Positions 35,503 through 45,228 are shown, numbered from the stretch's first letter. The stretch is 64,000 bases of DNA from Leifsonia shinshuensis (GCF_013410375.1 NZ_JACCFL010000001.1:2356001-2420000), one strand, 5' to 3'. Notes: generated by a model from the sequence alone, not told the origin. Program-made: numbers and translations.

Positions 35503-36501
35503 TCAGGCGGTGTAGGAGGCGCGGATGGCGCCCACCGGGACGCCGTTGCCGAGGACCGCGAGGTCCAGCTTCGGGGCGACGGCGTCCACCGCCGCGCGCT
35601 CGACGGCGCCGGCGTCGGCCAGCAGCGACAGCGCGACGATGCTCGCGGCGCGCAGGCTGCCGTCGAGCACCTTGAGGCTGACGGTCGTGCCGTCGGGCGC
35701 GGCCATCACCATGACGCCCTCGGCGCCGAGCTTGGCGAGGATCCCGAGCTCGTCGATGACGACGGTGTTGGCGCGGCCGGGCCCGTCGATGGCCCAGCCG
35801 TTGGCGAGCACGGCCGTGCGCAGCACGGCGGCGTTCCGGAAGAGCGCGAAGGGCGAGCCCTCCGACGCCGTCCCGATCCGCTGGATGCCGCGGGCGAGCG
35901 CCAGCAGCGACATCGCGTGCACCGGAGCGCCGCAGCCGTCGACGCCGGTCGCGACGACCTTCTCGCCGGTCAGCCGCTCCGTCGTGTCGCGGATGTGCTG
36001 CTGCAGCGGGTGCTGCGGGCTGAGGTAGCTCTCCAGCGGCCAGTGGTTGACCTGGCAGGCGAGCAGCATCGCGGCATGCTTGCCCGAGCAGTTCATGAAC
36101 ACCGGGCTGCGCTGCGATCCCTCGCGGATGGCGTTCTCGCGGGCGGTGCCGTCGAGCGGCCAGTCGGCGGGGCAGTGCAGCGCGTCCTCGGTCAGCTGGG
36201 CCTGCGCGAGCAGCCCGCGGACCACCGAGACGTGCGCCGGGGTGCCCGCGTGGCTAGCGGTCGCCAGGACGGCGTTCGCGCCCTCCAGCGTCACACCCGC
36301 GCCCATGACGGCGACCGCCTGGAACGGCTTCAGCGACGAGCGCGGGAAGACCGGCTTCTCCGGCGCGCCGAGCGACAGGACCACGTCGCCCTCGGGGCCG
36401 AGGACGACGGCCGAGCCCGCGTGGCGGGACTCGACGAAGCCGCTGCGCTCGACGACCGCGAGCTCCACGGCCTCCGCGGTTCCGAAGACCTCCGGCGTCA
36501 C
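35503..36501 (-). CDS. asparaginase (L-asparaginase II type)
   Basis: 332 residues of the asparaginase II family (PF06089 type, not the classical AnsA/B fold). Landmarks are VVERSGFVESRHAGSAVVLG, FPRSSLKPFQAVAVMGAGV with the probable nucleophile Ser, MNCSGKHAAMLLACQ and GVDGCGAPVHAM. It should release aspartate and ammonia from asparagine. GTG 36501 overlaps the stop of the upstream GABA aminotransferase (GTGA), an unusual but clear translational coupling linking asparagine breakdown with GABA transamination. Confidence 0.85.
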   Translation of the reverse strand: MTPEVFGTAEAVELAVVERSGFVESRHAGSAVVLGPEGDVVLSLGAPEKPVFPRSSLKPFQAVAVMGAGVTLEGANAVLATASHAGTPAHVSVVRGLLAQAQLTEDALHCPADWPLDGTARENAIREGSQRSPVFMNCSGKHAAMLLACQVNHWPLESYLSPQHPLQQHIRDTTERLTGEKVVATGVDGCGAPVHAMSLLALARGIQRIGTASEGSPFALFRNAAVLRTAVLANGWAIDGPGRANTVVIDELGILAKLGAEGVMVMAAPDGTTVSLKVLDGSLRAASIVALSLLADAGAVERAAVDAVAPKLDLAVLGNGVPVGAIRASYTA

Positions 36502-37853
36502 AGCGCGGCGAAGGCGTCGTCGAGGACGGAGACGGCGTCCGCGATGAGGGCGTCGCTCACGGCCAGACTCGGCAGGAAGCGCAGGACGTTGCCCCAGGTC
36601 CCCGCGTTGAGGAACAGGATGCCGCGCTGGGCCGCGTAGGCGATGATCGCGTTGACGGCCTCCGGGTTCGGGACCTTCGTGGTGTCGCCGGTGCCCGGCT
36701 GGACCAGCTCGATCGCCACCATCGCGCCGATGCCGCGCACGTCGCCGATGATGTCGTGCTTCTGCTGGAGCTGCTCCAGCGCCGGCTTGAGGGACTTCTC
36801 GATGCGCGCGCCGTGGGCGAGCAGGTCGCCCTTCTCGATCTGCTCGAAGACCGCGATCGCGGCCGCCGCGGCGACCGGGTTGCCGCCGAAGGTGCCGCCG
36901 AGGCCGCCGGGCTGGGCGGAGTCCATGATCTCGGCGCGGCCGGTGACCGCGGCGAGCGGGAGGCCGCCCGCGATGCCCTTGGCGCTGAGCACCAGGTCGG
37001 GGACGAGGCCGAAGTGCTCGCTGGCGAAGAACGCGCCGGTGCGCGCCATGCCGCTCTGGATCTCGTCGGCGATGAACACGACGCCGTTGGCGGTGCACCA
37101 CTCCTGCAGCGCGGCCAGGTAGCCCTCGGCGGGAACGACGAAGCCGCCCTCGCCCTGGATCGGCTCGGCGACGAGGCAGGCCAGGTCGGACGCGCCGACG
37201 ACCTTCTCGAGGTAGGCGATGGTGCGCGCGGCCGCCTCGGCGCCGCTGAGGCCGTCGCGGTAGGGGTAGGAGTTGGGCGCGTGGTAGACGTCGCCGGCGA
37301 ACGGACCGAAGCCGGTCGCATACGGCATGGCCTTGTAGTTCATGGCCATCGTCAGGTTGGTGCGGCCGTGGTAGGCGTGGTCGAGCACGGCGACAGCGCG
37401 GCGGCCGGTGTGCTTGCGGGCGATCTTCACGCCGTTCTCGACCGCCTCCGCGCCGGAGTTGACCAGCACGGTCTTCTTGGCGTGGTCGCCGGGTGTGTGG
37501 GCGGCGAGCAGCTCGGCGACGCGCACGTACTCCTCGTAGGGCGTGATGGTGAAGAGCGTGTGGATGACGTCCTGCAGCTGGTCGGCGGCGGCCGCGACGA
37601 CCGCGGTCTCGGTGTGGCCGACCGTGGTCACGCCGATGCCCGCGCCGAAGTCGACGAACTGGTTGCCGTCGACGTCGACCAGGATGGCGCCGTTGGCGCG
37701 GGCGATGTAGACGGGGAGAGCCGAGGAGACGCCGGTCGGCACGACGGCGAGCCGGCGCTGGTGCAGCTCCTGAGACTTCGGGCCGGGGACGGCGGTGACG
37801 ATGCGGCGTTCTTGCTCCACGGTGAACGTGGGCGTGCTCAGGGTGTCAGTCAT
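36498..37853 (-). CDS. gabT: 4-aminobutyrate-2-oxoglutarate transaminase, copy 1
   Basis: 451-residue class III PLP aminotransferase. [23 protein letters not shown] binds PLP phosphate, IADEIQSGMARTG holds the PLP-contacting Asp, and LSAKGIAGGLPLAAVTG carries the Schiff-base lysine. It converts GABA and 2-oxoglutarate to succinate semialdehyde and glutamate. Closely similar in sequence and length to the second copy at 40344-41690. ATG 37853 starts the conserved MTDTLSTPTF; it diverges from the OsmC gene. Confidence 0.9.
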   Translation of the reverse strand: MTDTLSTPTFTVEQERRIVTAVPGPKSQELHQRRLAVVPTGVSSALPVYIARANGAILVDVDGNQFVDFGAGIGVTTVGHTETAVVAAAADQLQDVIHTLFTITPYEEYVRVAELLAAHTPGDHAKKTVLVNSGAEAVENGVKIARKHTGRRAVAVLDHAYHGRTNLTMAMNYKAMPYATGFGPFAGDVYHAPNSYPYRDGLSGAEAAARTIAYLEKVVGASDLACLVAEPIQGEGGFVVPAEGYLAALQEWCTANGVVFIADEIQSGMARTGAFFASEHFGLVPDLVLSAKGIAGGLPLAAVTGRAEIMDSAQPGGLGGTFGGNPVAAAAAIAVFEQIEKGDLLAHGARIEKSLKPALEQLQQKHDIIGDVRGIGAMVAIELVQPGTGDTTKVPNPEAVNAIIAYAAQRGILFLNAGTWGNVLRFLPSLAVSDALIADAVSVLDDAFAAL

Positions 37854-37880
37854 GATGCTGGCCAGTTTAGCCGCCGGTGC

Positions 37881-37886
37881 GAGAAT
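37881..37886 (+). promoter_or_regulatory. -10 box of the OsmC gene, likely leaderless
   Basis: GAGAAT lies 6 bases before the ATG at 37893 and no ribosome-binding site is present, so the transcript probably begins at or near the start codon. Confidence 0.45.
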
Positions 37887-37892
37887 CGATCC

Positions 37893-38366
37893 ATGAAGCT
37901 CGAGCACCGCTATGCGATCGACCTGCAGTGGACCGGCAACCGAGGCGAGGGGACCAGCGGCTACAAGGCCTACGGGCGCGACCACACCGTGAGCACGGAG
38001 GGCAAGCACCCGATCGAGGGCTCCGCGGACCGCGCCTTCTTCGGCGACACGGACCGCTGGAACCCGGAGGAGCTGCTGCTCGCCGCGCTCAGCCAGTGCC
38101 ACATGCTGAGCTACCTCGCCGAGGCGGCCCGGTCCGGCCTCGTCGTCGTGGGCTACACCGACGCCGCCACGGGCGTCATGGAGCAGACCAACGACGGCGG
38201 CGGCCACTTCACGAGTGCGACGCTGCGGCCGAAGGTCACCATCGCGGACCCGGCGCAGGCCGAGCTCGCGGCCTCCCTGCACGCACCGGCGTCGCAGAAG
38301 TGCTTCATCGCCGCGAGCGTCAACTTCCCGGTCGGCCACGAGCCGGAGATCCTCACTCTCGCCTGA
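37893..38366 (+). CDS. OsmC-family peroxiredoxin-like protein
   Basis: 157 residues. NPEELLLAALSQCHMLSYL (about 55-75) holds the first conserved cysteine and ASQKCFIAASVNFPV (about 133-147) the second, the two-cysteine arrangement of OsmC/Ohr proteins that reduce organic hydroperoxides. Divergent from gabT, followed by the ATTCGTCACGAAT array. Which member of the OsmC/YhfA group it is cannot be decided. Confidence 0.85.
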   Translation: MKLEHRYAIDLQWTGNRGEGTSGYKAYGRDHTVSTEGKHPIEGSADRAFFGDTDRWNPEELLLAALSQCHMLSYLAEAARSGLVVVGYTDAATGVMEQTNDGGGHFTSATLRPKVTIADPAQAELAASLHAPASQKCFIAASVNFPVGHEPEILTLA

Positions 38367-38376
38367 CCCGCACGAC

Positions 38377-38539
38377 ATTCGTCACGAATCGCGACACGAC
38401 CGCATCCCGACATTCGTCACGAATGTCGCGAAATGGCACCTCATTCGCGACATTCGTCACGAATCGCGCACCAGCCGATTCGCGGCATTCGTGCCGAATC
38501 GCGTGAATGGGGCGCGTATTCGCGACATTCGTCACGAAG
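38377..38539. repeat. array of five ATTCGTCACGAAT-type palindromes with 35/40-base alternation
   Basis: Copies start at 38377, 38412, 38452, 38487 and 38527. Copies 1-3 are the perfect 13-base palindrome; copy 4 reads ATTCGTGCCGAAT and copy 5 ends in GAAG. Copy 2 extends to GAC-ATTCGTCACGAAT-GTC. Most are flanked by CGCG and preceded by CGAC or CGGC. Spacing of 35, 40, 35, 40 means two diverged tandem 75-bp units (38377-38451 and 38452-38526) plus a fifth site. It fills the gap between the convergent osmC and plsC genes. Confidence 0.85.
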
Positions 38540-38551
38540 GTGGCGCGGGCG

Positions 38552-39322
38552 CTAGAGGCGCTCGGGGCGCAGCGCGCGCTTGACGCGCTCGACCGTGTTC
38601 GCCGGCGGCGACTCGTTGTACGTCCCGGCGAGCTCCTGGCCGGTGAGGGCGTGGATGGCCGCCATGATCTCGTCGGTCGCCTGGCGGCGGGCGCGCCCGG
38701 ACTCCGCCGGTCCGTAGTGCGCCACGTCGATCGGCTCGCCGAACGCGATGGTGATCCGGCGGACGCGCGGGAACTTGGCGCCGACCGGTTGGACCTCGTT
38801 CGTGCCGATCAGGCCGACGGGGACGACCTTCGCGCCGGTGGTCAGCGCCAGCCAGCCGATGCCGGTGCGACCCTTGTAGAGGCGGCCGTCCAGCGAACGG
38901 GTGCCCTCCGGGTAGAGCGCGAACGCCGCGCCGGTGTCGATGATCCGGCGGGACTGCTCCAGCGCCTCCTGGGCCGCCTGGCCCGCCCCGCGCTTGACGC
39001 CGACCGCGCCGATCGCGGTGAAGAAGGACCGCGAGACCGCGCCCTTCAACCCGGTGCCCTCGAAGTAGTGCGACTTGGCGAGGAACTGCACCCGCCGCGG
39101 GGAGGTCATCGGGATGACCAGCGAGTCGATGAACGACAGGTGGTTGCTGGCCAGGATGATCTTGCCGTGCCGTGGGACGTTACGCGCGCCGATCACGCGC
39201 GGGCGGTAGATGAGCCGCAGCAGCGGCGCGACGATCCGGCGGCCGATGAAGTAGGTCAGCCCGGGGCGCGGCAGGACCTCGGTCCCCGCGTCATTCCCGT
39301 CATCGGGTGCTGTCGAACTCAC
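38552..39322 (-). CDS. 1-acyl-sn-glycerol-3-phosphate acyltransferase (PlsC-like)
   Basis: 256 residues. NHLSFIDSLVI gives the HxxxxD catalytic motif and LYPEGTRSLDGRL the substrate-binding EGTRS motif of glycerolipid acyltransferases. It would acylate lysophosphatidate in membrane lipid synthesis. GTG 39322 starts a short hydrophilic N-terminus. Single gene, ending right beside the palindrome array. Confidence 0.88.
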   Translation of the reverse strand: MSSTAPDDGNDAGTEVLPRPGLTYFIGRRIVAPLLRLIYRPRVIGARNVPRHGKIILASNHLSFIDSLVIPMTSPRRVQFLAKSHYFEGTGLKGAVSRSFFTAIGAVGVKRGAGQAAQEALEQSRRIIDTGAAFALYPEGTRSLDGRLYKGRTGIGWLALTTGAKVVPVGLIGTNEVQPVGAKFPRVRRITIAFGEPIDVAHYGPAESGRARRQATDEIMAAIHALTGQELAGTYNESPPANTVERVKRALRPERL

Positions 39323-39368
39323 AGAACGAGGTTAGTCGCGAATGTATGCCGTGCCCGGCATGCATCCG

Positions 39369-40292
39369 TCAATCCCCGAACGGCCGCAGCGGCGTGCAGC
39401 CCCAGCCGCCTGCATAGACCAGGCACGGCAGCTGCAGGCCGGGGTAGCGGACGGCCCGCGGGTCGCCGAACCAGCTGTTGTAGAGCCGCGAGAAGTTGAG
39501 GTTGCCGTACGCCGAGCAGGCGTCGCCCGGGCCGGTCGGATGCGCGACCGTCTGCTTGTCCGGCTGGTACGGCGTGTAGTTGTAGAGGTTCGCGGTCGCC
39601 TGGTTGACGACCCGAACCGTGCTCGCGCCGCAGGTGGCGTCGGGGTGGTACTGGATGCGGTTCGCGCCGACCTGATAGCGCCAGTCGGTCGGGTGCGCGG
39701 TGTACTCCCGGAACTGCCACGCCGCCCGGTAGACCTGGTTGAAGAAGCCGAAGTAGCGGGTGTCGCAGCCGGCGGTGTCCGGGCACGCGTAGCCCGTGGC
39801 CTTCTGGTAGCCGCTCGCGCTCGGCGTGGTCAGCAGCGACTGCTCCTTCTGCAGCAGGACCAGCAGGACGCGCGGGCTGATCGTGCACGCCTGCGCGATG
39901 CGCACGATGATGCTGCTGGCCCGCTCGTTCTTCCGCGCCGGGATCGCGGCGCAGCGCTCCGCCGAGGCCGCGGTGCGCGGCACGGCCATCCGGAAGTCCG
40001 CGAGGCAGGGCGAGGTGTCCTTCGGCGTGCACGCACGGTCGTCGAGGAAGTGCTGCACCTGGTCGGCGGTCATCGCGTACGGGTTGTAGAAGCTGTCGTC
40101 GCTGATGATGTCGCCGGGGTCGAAGGCCGTCCGGGTGGCCGCCCGGGTGGCCTCCTGCGCGCCCGGTTGCGCGGTGCGCGCCGGGGCCGCGGAGGCCTCC
40201 GCGGCCGGGCCGGCGTCCAGCGCGGGCAGGGCCGTGAGGGCCGCCGCGGTCACGATGATCGCGGCGGCGAGCCGTCGGCGGGGGAGTCGCAT
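39369..40292 (-). CDS. secreted hemagglutinin/lysozyme-like protein of unknown function
   Basis: 307 residues. An Arg-rich N-terminus and hydrophobic core (about 8-28) ending in Ala-rich sequence form a signal peptide. The mature protein is Cys-containing (eight or so cysteines) with PRVLLVLLQKEQSLL and FGFFNQVYRAAWQFREY. The QKEQSL glutamate followed by an aromatic-rich helix resembles lysozyme-like transglycosylase folds, and proteins of this kind in related actinobacteria are often called hemagglutinin. No experimental function is known to me. Single gene between plsC and gabT copy 2. Confidence 0.6.
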   Translation of the reverse strand: MRLPRRRLAAAIIVTAAALTALPALDAGPAAEASAAPARTAQPGAQEATRAATRTAFDPGDIISDDSFYNPYAMTADQVQHFLDDRACTPKDTSPCLADFRMAVPRTAASAERCAAIPARKNERASSIIVRIAQACTISPRVLLVLLQKEQSLLTTPSASGYQKATGYACPDTAGCDTRYFGFFNQVYRAAWQFREYTAHPTDWRYQVGANRIQYHPDATCGASTVRVVNQATANLYNYTPYQPDKQTVAHPTGPGDACSAYGNLNFSRLYNSWFGDPRAVRYPGLQLPCLVYAGGWGCTPLRPFGD

Positions 40293-40343
40293 GGCGTGGC
40301 GTTCCTGATCGGCGGGCGGGTCCGGTCGGCGGGCGGGACCCGG

Positions 40344-41690
40344 TCAGCCGAGCCGGCCGAGCGCCTCTTCGATGACGGTGGCCGCGTCGTCGATCAGCTC
40401 CTCGCTGATGACGACGGAGGGCAGCAGCCTCAGCACGCTGTCCCAGCTGCCGGCGTCCAGCGGGATGACACCGTTGGCGGTCGCGTGGGCGAGGACCGCC
40501 TTCAGCGCGTCCGGATTGGGCTTCTTCGTGCCGGGCACGACCAGCTCGACTCCGAACATGGCGCCGACGCCGCGGACCTCGCCGACGACGGGGAAGCGCT
40601 CGGCCCAGTCGCCGATCCGCGCCCACAGCGCCTTCTCGACGCGCTTCGCCTCGGCGAGCAGGTCCTCCTGCTCGAACGCCTCGAAGACCGCGAGGGCCGC
40701 CGCGGTGGAGACCGGGTTGCCGCCGAACGTGCCGCCGATGCCGCCGGGCTGGACCGTGTCCATGATCTCGGCGCGGCCGGTCACCGCTGCGAGCGGGAAG
40801 CCGCCGGCGATGCCCTTGGCGGTCGTGATCAGGTCGGGCACGACGCCGTGGTGCTCGATCGAGTACCAGGTGCCGGTGCGGCCGATGCCGGCCTGGATCT
40901 CGTCGGCGACGAAGACGATGCCGTTCTCGGTGCAGTACTCCGACAGGCGCTTGAAGTAGCCGGGCGCGGGGATGATGATGCCGCCGTCGCCCTGCACCGG
41001 CTCCACGAACAGCGCGGCGAGCTCGGTGGCGCCGATGTGGGTCTCGATGTAGTCGATGGTGCGCTCCGCGGCCTCCTCGCCCGTCATCCCCTCGGGGTCG
41101 CGGAACGGGTAGCTGATCGGGAGGCTGTAGATCTCGCCGGGGAACGGGCCCATGCCGGCGCGCTCCGGCCAGGGGCGGTAGGTCATCGCCATGGTCAGGT
41201 TGGTGCGGCCGTGGAACGCGTGGTCGAGCGTCGCGATGGCGCGGCGGCCCGTGTGCTTGCGCGCGATCTTGACCGCGTTCTCCACGGCCTCCGCTCCCGA
41301 GTTGACGAGGATGCTGTGCTTCTCGAAGTCGCCTGGCGTGATCTCCGCCAGCTTCTCGGCGACGCGCACGTAGTTCTCGTACGGCGTGACGGTGAAGAGC
41401 GTGTGGGTGAGCTTCGCGGCCTGCTCGGCGGCGGCCGCGGCCACCGCGGGGTGGGCGTGGCCGATGGTGGTCACGCCGATGCCGCAGCCCAGGTCGATCA
41501 GGCGGTTGCCGTCGACGTCGACCAGGATCGCGCCGGAGCCGGACTCCATGTAGATGTTCGCAAGCGTCCCCGCTCCGCGGCTCACCGACGCGACGCGGCG
41601 CCGCTGCAGCTCCACCGAACGCGGGCCGGGGAGCTCGGTGACGACGTGGCGGGACTGGGGGACGGAGAAGTCGCGGGTCATGTCCTCCAT
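40344..41690 (-). CDS. gabT: 4-aminobutyrate-2-oxoglutarate transaminase, copy 2
   Basis: 448 residues, same architecture as the copy at 36498-37853: [36 protein letters not shown] and [17 protein letters not shown] with the PLP lysine. The two differ over most of their length outside these motifs, so they are old paralogues rather than a recent duplication. The first ATG (41690) overlaps a GGAGGA motif that would otherwise serve the ATG at 41681; either could be used. A different amino donor (for example 5-aminovalerate) for one copy is possible. Confidence 0.88.
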   Translation of the reverse strand: MEDMTRDFSVPQSRHVVTELPGPRSVELQRRRVASVSRGAGTLANIYMESGSGAILVDVDGNRLIDLGCGIGVTTIGHAHPAVAAAAAEQAAKLTHTLFTVTPYENYVRVAEKLAEITPGDFEKHSILVNSGAEAVENAVKIARKHTGRRAIATLDHAFHGRTNLTMAMTYRPWPERAGMGPFPGEIYSLPISYPFRDPEGMTGEEAAERTIDYIETHIGATELAALFVEPVQGDGGIIIPAPGYFKRLSEYCTENGIVFVADEIQAGIGRTGTWYSIEHHGVVPDLITTAKGIAGGFPLAAVTGRAEIMDTVQPGGIGGTFGGNPVSTAAALAVFEAFEQEDLLAEAKRVEKALWARIGDWAERFPVVGEVRGVGAMFGVELVVPGTKKPNPDALKAVLAHATANGVIPLDAGSWDSVLRLLPSVVISEELIDDAATVIEEALGRLG

Positions 41691-41755
41691 CGTATGGGCG
41701 TTGTTCAGGTGCTCGTTCAGCGGGGACCTAGGTGGATGGGGCAGACTGGCTCCTC

Positions 41756-42730
41756 GTGCGCAGATCCCTCTCCGTCCTCACAGCAGCCCTCGTCGTCGCC
41801 GGCCTCGCCGCCTGCAGCTCCTCCTCGCCCGCCCCGTCGGCGTCGAACACCGCTGCGGCCGCGACCTGTCAGAACGTGAAGTCGGGCTCCGCGTCCGACT
41901 CGATCAAGGTGTCGGGGAGCTTCCTCAAGTCCCCGGACGTGACCGTGCCGGCACCCCTCAAGACCGGCGACGTGGAGCGCAGCGTGGTCATCAAGGGCAA
42001 GGGCGCCGAGGCCAAGGCGGGCTCCAGCGTCGACATCGCCCTCGCCGCCTACAACGGCACCACGGGCAAGGAGCTGACCGCCTCCGCCGGCTTCGACGGC
42101 CAGCCCACGCAGACGATCACGGTGGACGACAAGGCCTTCGTTCCTGGCCTGGTCCGCGCCGTGGAGTGCCTCCCGGTCGGCTCGCGCGTCGTCCTGACCG
42201 CTCCGGCCAAGACCGCCTTCGGCAACGCCGACATCTCGCAGTTCAAGCTCACGTCGAAGGACTCCGTGGTCTTCGTCGCCGACATCGCCGACATCGCGCC
42301 GACCCGCGCGAACGGCACCCCCGTCGCCCCGACCCCCGGCTTCCCGACCGTCAAGGACGACGCGAAGACCGGCGAGCCGAGCATCACCATCCCGAAGGCC
42401 GACCCGCCGACGGAGACGAAGATCGCGGTGCTCAAGCAGGGCGACGGAGAGACCGTGCAGTCCGGCGACACCGTGACCGTCCAGTACAAGGGCGTGCTCT
42501 GGCGGAACGGCCAGATGTTCGACTCCAGCTGGAGCCGCGGCCAGGTCGCGTCGTTCCAGACGACCGGCGTGGTCAAGGGCTTCCAGAAGGCCCTGGAGGG
42601 CCAGAAGGTCGGCTCGCAGGTCATCGCGATCGTCCCGCCGGCCGACGGCTACGGCGCGCAGGGTTCCGGAGAGATCAAGGCGACCGACACAATGGTGTTC
42701 GTGATCGACATCCTGAAGACGAGCCGCTGA
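41756..42730 (+). CDS. FKBP-type peptidyl-prolyl isomerase lipoprotein
   Basis: 324 residues. Signal peptide with lipobox LAAC at Cys20, a Ser/Ala-rich linker, an N-terminal degenerate FKBP-like domain (about 45-190) and a C-terminal FKBP domain (about 230-324; [39 protein letters not shown]-equivalent IVPPADGYG). Outer-surface folding catalyst. GTG 41756 lies 8 bases after CAGACT, so it may be leaderless. Its stop overlaps the dxr ATG (TGATG). Confidence 0.88.
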   Translation: MRRSLSVLTAALVVAGLAACSSSSPAPSASNTAAAATCQNVKSGSASDSIKVSGSFLKSPDVTVPAPLKTGDVERSVVIKGKGAEAKAGSSVDIALAAYNGTTGKELTASAGFDGQPTQTITVDDKAFVPGLVRAVECLPVGSRVVLTAPAKTAFGNADISQFKLTSKDSVVFVADIADIAPTRANGTPVAPTPGFPTVKDDAKTGEPSITIPKADPPTETKIAVLKQGDGETVQSGDTVTVQYKGVLWRNGQMFDSSWSRGQVASFQTTGVVKGFQKALEGQKVGSQVIAIVPPADGYGAQGSGEIKATDTMVFVIDILKTSR

Positions 42731-43818
42731 TGGCCGCGCGCCGCGTCGTCATCCTCGGCTCGACCGGCTCGATCGGCACGCAGGCGCTCGACGTCATCGC
42801 GGCGAACCCCGACCGGTTCGACGTGGTCGGACTGACCGCCGGGCGCAATGCGGACCTCCTCGCGGAGCAGGCGGAGCGGTTCGGGGTGCGCGACACGGCG
42901 CTGGGCGCGGACGACGCGGTGCGGCTGCTGCACTCGGTCGAGGCCGACGTGGTGCTGAACGGTATCACCGGCTCGGTCGGGCTCGGCCCGACCCTCGCCG
43001 CCCTGGAGACCGGGGCGATGCTCGCGCTCGCCAACAAGGAGTCCCTGATCGTCGGCGGCGCCCTGGTCAAGCGAGCCGCCGCGCCGGGGCAGCTCGTCCC
43101 GGTGGACTCCGAGCACTCGGCCCTCGCCCAGGCGCTGCGGTCGGGCACGGCCGACGAGGTGCGGAGGCTGGTGCTGACCGCGTCCGGCGGCCCGTTCCGC
43201 GGCCGCTCCCGCGACTCCCTCCGCGACGTGACTCCCGCCGAGGCGCTCGCCCATCCGACCTGGGACATGGGGCTCGTCGTGACCACCAACTCGGCCACGC
43301 TCGTCAACAAGGGCCTGGAGGTCATCGAGGCGCACCTGTTGTTCGACGTCCCCTACGACCGGATCGACGTGACGGTGCATCCGCAGTCCGTCATCCACTC
43401 GATGGTGGAGTTCGTGGACGGCTCGACCATCGCCCAGGCCTCCCCGCCGGACATGCGCCTCCCGATCTCGCTCGGCCTCGGCTGGCCCGACCGGGTGCCG
43501 GGAGTCGGCGCGCCGCTGGACTGGACGACGGCGCACACCTGGACCTTCGAGCCGCTGGACGACGAGGCGTTCCCGGCCGTGGCCCTCGCCAAGCGCGTCG
43601 GCACGGCGGGCGCGACCTACCCCGCGGTCTTCAACGCGGCCAACGAGCAGGCGGTGGCGGCGTTCCACGCGGGTGCGATCGGCTACCTGGACATCGTGGA
43701 CACGGTGGAGCGCGTCGTGGACGAGCACGAGCCGGCGGCCGAGCTGACGCTGGAGTCGCTGGCGGAAGCGGAGCGCTGGGCGCGGGCGACCGCGGACGCG
43801 CACCTCGCCGGCCGGTAG
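42730..43818 (+). CDS. dxr: 1-deoxy-D-xylulose 5-phosphate reductoisomerase
   Basis: 362 residues. N-terminal NADPH-binding [30 protein letters not shown], metal-site [14 protein letters not shown], and TASGGPFRG are diagnostic. It catalyses the second step of the MEP isoprenoid pathway. Coupled to the FKBP gene by TGATG. The pathway gene ispG lies two genes downstream. Confidence 0.95.
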   Translation: MAARRVVILGSTGSIGTQALDVIAANPDRFDVVGLTAGRNADLLAEQAERFGVRDTALGADDAVRLLHSVEADVVLNGITGSVGLGPTLAALETGAMLALANKESLIVGGALVKRAAAPGQLVPVDSEHSALAQALRSGTADEVRRLVLTASGGPFRGRSRDSLRDVTPAEALAHPTWDMGLVVTTNSATLVNKGLEVIEAHLLFDVPYDRIDVTVHPQSVIHSMVEFVDGSTIAQASPPDMRLPISLGLGWPDRVPGVGAPLDWTTAHTWTFEPLDDEAFPAVALAKRVGTAGATYPAVFNAANEQAVAAFHAGAIGYLDIVDTVERVVDEHEPAAELTLESLAEAERWARATADAHLAGR

Positions 43819-43884
43819 TCGTGGGCGGCCGCTAGCCATCGGACCCGCATAGCTTTCGTGCGGCTCCCTCCAAGCGTCCGCGGC

Positions 43885-43890
43885 TAGCCT
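43885..43890 (+). promoter_or_regulatory. -10 box of the Rip1-like gene, likely leaderless
   Basis: TAGCCT ends 6 bases before the GTG at 43897 and no ribosome-binding site is seen. Confidence 0.45.
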
Positions 43891-43896
43891 GGGCAC

Positions 43897-45228
43897 GTGG
43901 ATTCCGTGCTGCTGTTCGTCCTCGGCGTCGTCATCATCCTGATCGGCGTCGCGCTCTCGATCGCGCTCCACGAGATCGGTCACCTGGTGCCGGCCAAGCT
44001 GTTCGGCGTCAAGGTCACCCAGTACATGATCGGCTTCGGCCGCACCCTGTTCTCGTTCCGGCGCGGTGAGACCGAGTACGGCGTCAAGGCCATCCCGCTC
44101 GGCGGTTACATCTCCATGATCGGCATGTTCCCGCCCGGCAAGGACGGCGGCAGCGGCCGAAACGCGACCACCGGCTTCATGCAGGCGATGGTGCAGGACG
44201 CGCGCACCTCCAGCGCCGAGACCGTCGGCGAGGGCGAGGAGGACCGCACCTTCTACCGCCTCCCGGTGTGGAAGCGTATCGTCATCATGTTCGGCGGGCC
44301 GTTCATGAACCTGCTGATCGCCGTCGTGCTCTTCGGTGTGCTGCTCATGGGCTTCGGGGCCCCGCAGAACTCGCTGACGATCGCGAGCGTGAGCCAGTGC
44401 GTCGTGGCGACGACGAGCACGTCGCAGACCTGCGGGTCGGACGCGCCGCAGGGCCCCGCCGCAGCGGCCGGACTGAAGCCCGGCGACACGATCGTGAGCA
44501 TCGGTGGCAAGACGATGACGTCGTGGGCACAGTCCACGGCGATCATCCGCGAATCCGCGAACACGCCGCTGACCGTCGTGCTCCGGCGCGACGGGCAGGA
44601 GCGCACCGTCGTGCTGACACCTATGACCAACACCGTCGCCAAGCTCGACGCGAACGGCCAGCCCGTCAAGGGCGCGGACGGGAAGACCGAGACGCTCCAG
44701 GCGGGCTTCGTCGGCATCGGCCCTGTGCAGGAGCTCGTCCCGCAGCCGGTGACCTCCGTGCTGCCCGCGGTGGGCGCCCAGACCGCAGCGGTCGTCGGCG
44801 TGGTCATCCACCTGCCGCAGCGCATGGTCGACGTCTGGAACGCCGCGTTCGGCTCCGGTCAGCGCGACCCGAACGGACCGATCAGCCTGGTCGGCGTCGG
44901 CCGGGCCGCGGGGGAGCTGACCGCGCTCGACGGCGTGCCGGTGATCGACAAGGTCTACACGATGATCGGGATCCTGGCGTCGCTGAACGTCGCGCTGTTC
45001 GTGTTCAACCTCATCCCGCTGCTGCCGCTCGACGGCGGCCACATCGCCGGTGCGCTGTGGGAGGGCTTCCGCCGGTCGATCGCCAAGCTGTTCAAGCGCC
45101 GCGACCCCGGACCGGTCGACATGGCCAAGCTGATGCCGCTGACCATGGCGGTCGTCGTCATCCTCGGCGGGATGAGCGTGCTGCTGATGTACGCGGACAT
45201 CGTCAAGCCGGTCAACCTGTTCGGCTGA
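43897..45228 (+). CDS. site-2 intramembrane metalloprotease (RseP/Rip1-like)
   Basis: 443 residues. The first membrane segment carries LHEIGHLVPAKLFGVKV with the zinc HExxH. A PDZ-type domain (about 185-250; GLKPGDTIVSIGGKTMTSW) and the C-terminal FNLIPLLPLDGGHIAGALWE with the third zinc ligand Asp complete the S2P pattern. It would cut anti-sigma factors or signal peptides in the membrane. It has its own leaderless promoter between dxr and ispG, a conserved actinobacterial arrangement. Confidence 0.92.
   Translation: MDSVLLFVLGVVIILIGVALSIALHEIGHLVPAKLFGVKVTQYMIGFGRTLFSFRRGETEYGVKAIPLGGYISMIGMFPPGKDGGSGRNATTGFMQAMVQDARTSSAETVGEGEEDRTFYRLPVWKRIVIMFGGPFMNLLIAVVLFGVLLMGFGAPQNSLTIASVSQCVVATTSTSQTCGSDAPQGPAAAAGLKPGDTIVSIGGKTMTSWAQSTAIIRESANTPLTVVLRRDGQERTVVLTPMTNTVAKLDANGQPVKGADGKTETLQAGFVGIGPVQELVPQPVTSVLPAVGAQTAAVVGVVIHLPQRMVDVWNAAFGSGQRDPNGPISLVGVGRAAGELTALDGVPVIDKVYTMIGILASLNVALFVFNLIPLLPLDGGHIAGALWEGFRRSIAKLFKRRDPGPVDMAKLMPLTMAVVVILGGMSVLLMYADIVKPVNLFG

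Noticed and set aside
36047..36547. Small antisense frames over asparaginase and gabT
   Set aside because: Frames opposite strong real genes with no domain and no start signal; GC-rich shadows.
38377..38539. CRISPR array
   Set aside because: The repeats are palindromic, only 13 bases long and spaced 22-27 bases apart with related rather than unique spacers; no cas genes nearby.
38377..38539. parS, LexA or DnaA boxes
   Set aside because: The palindrome ATTCGTCACGAAT does not match TGTTTCACGTGAAACA, actinobacterial SOS boxes or TTATCCACA.
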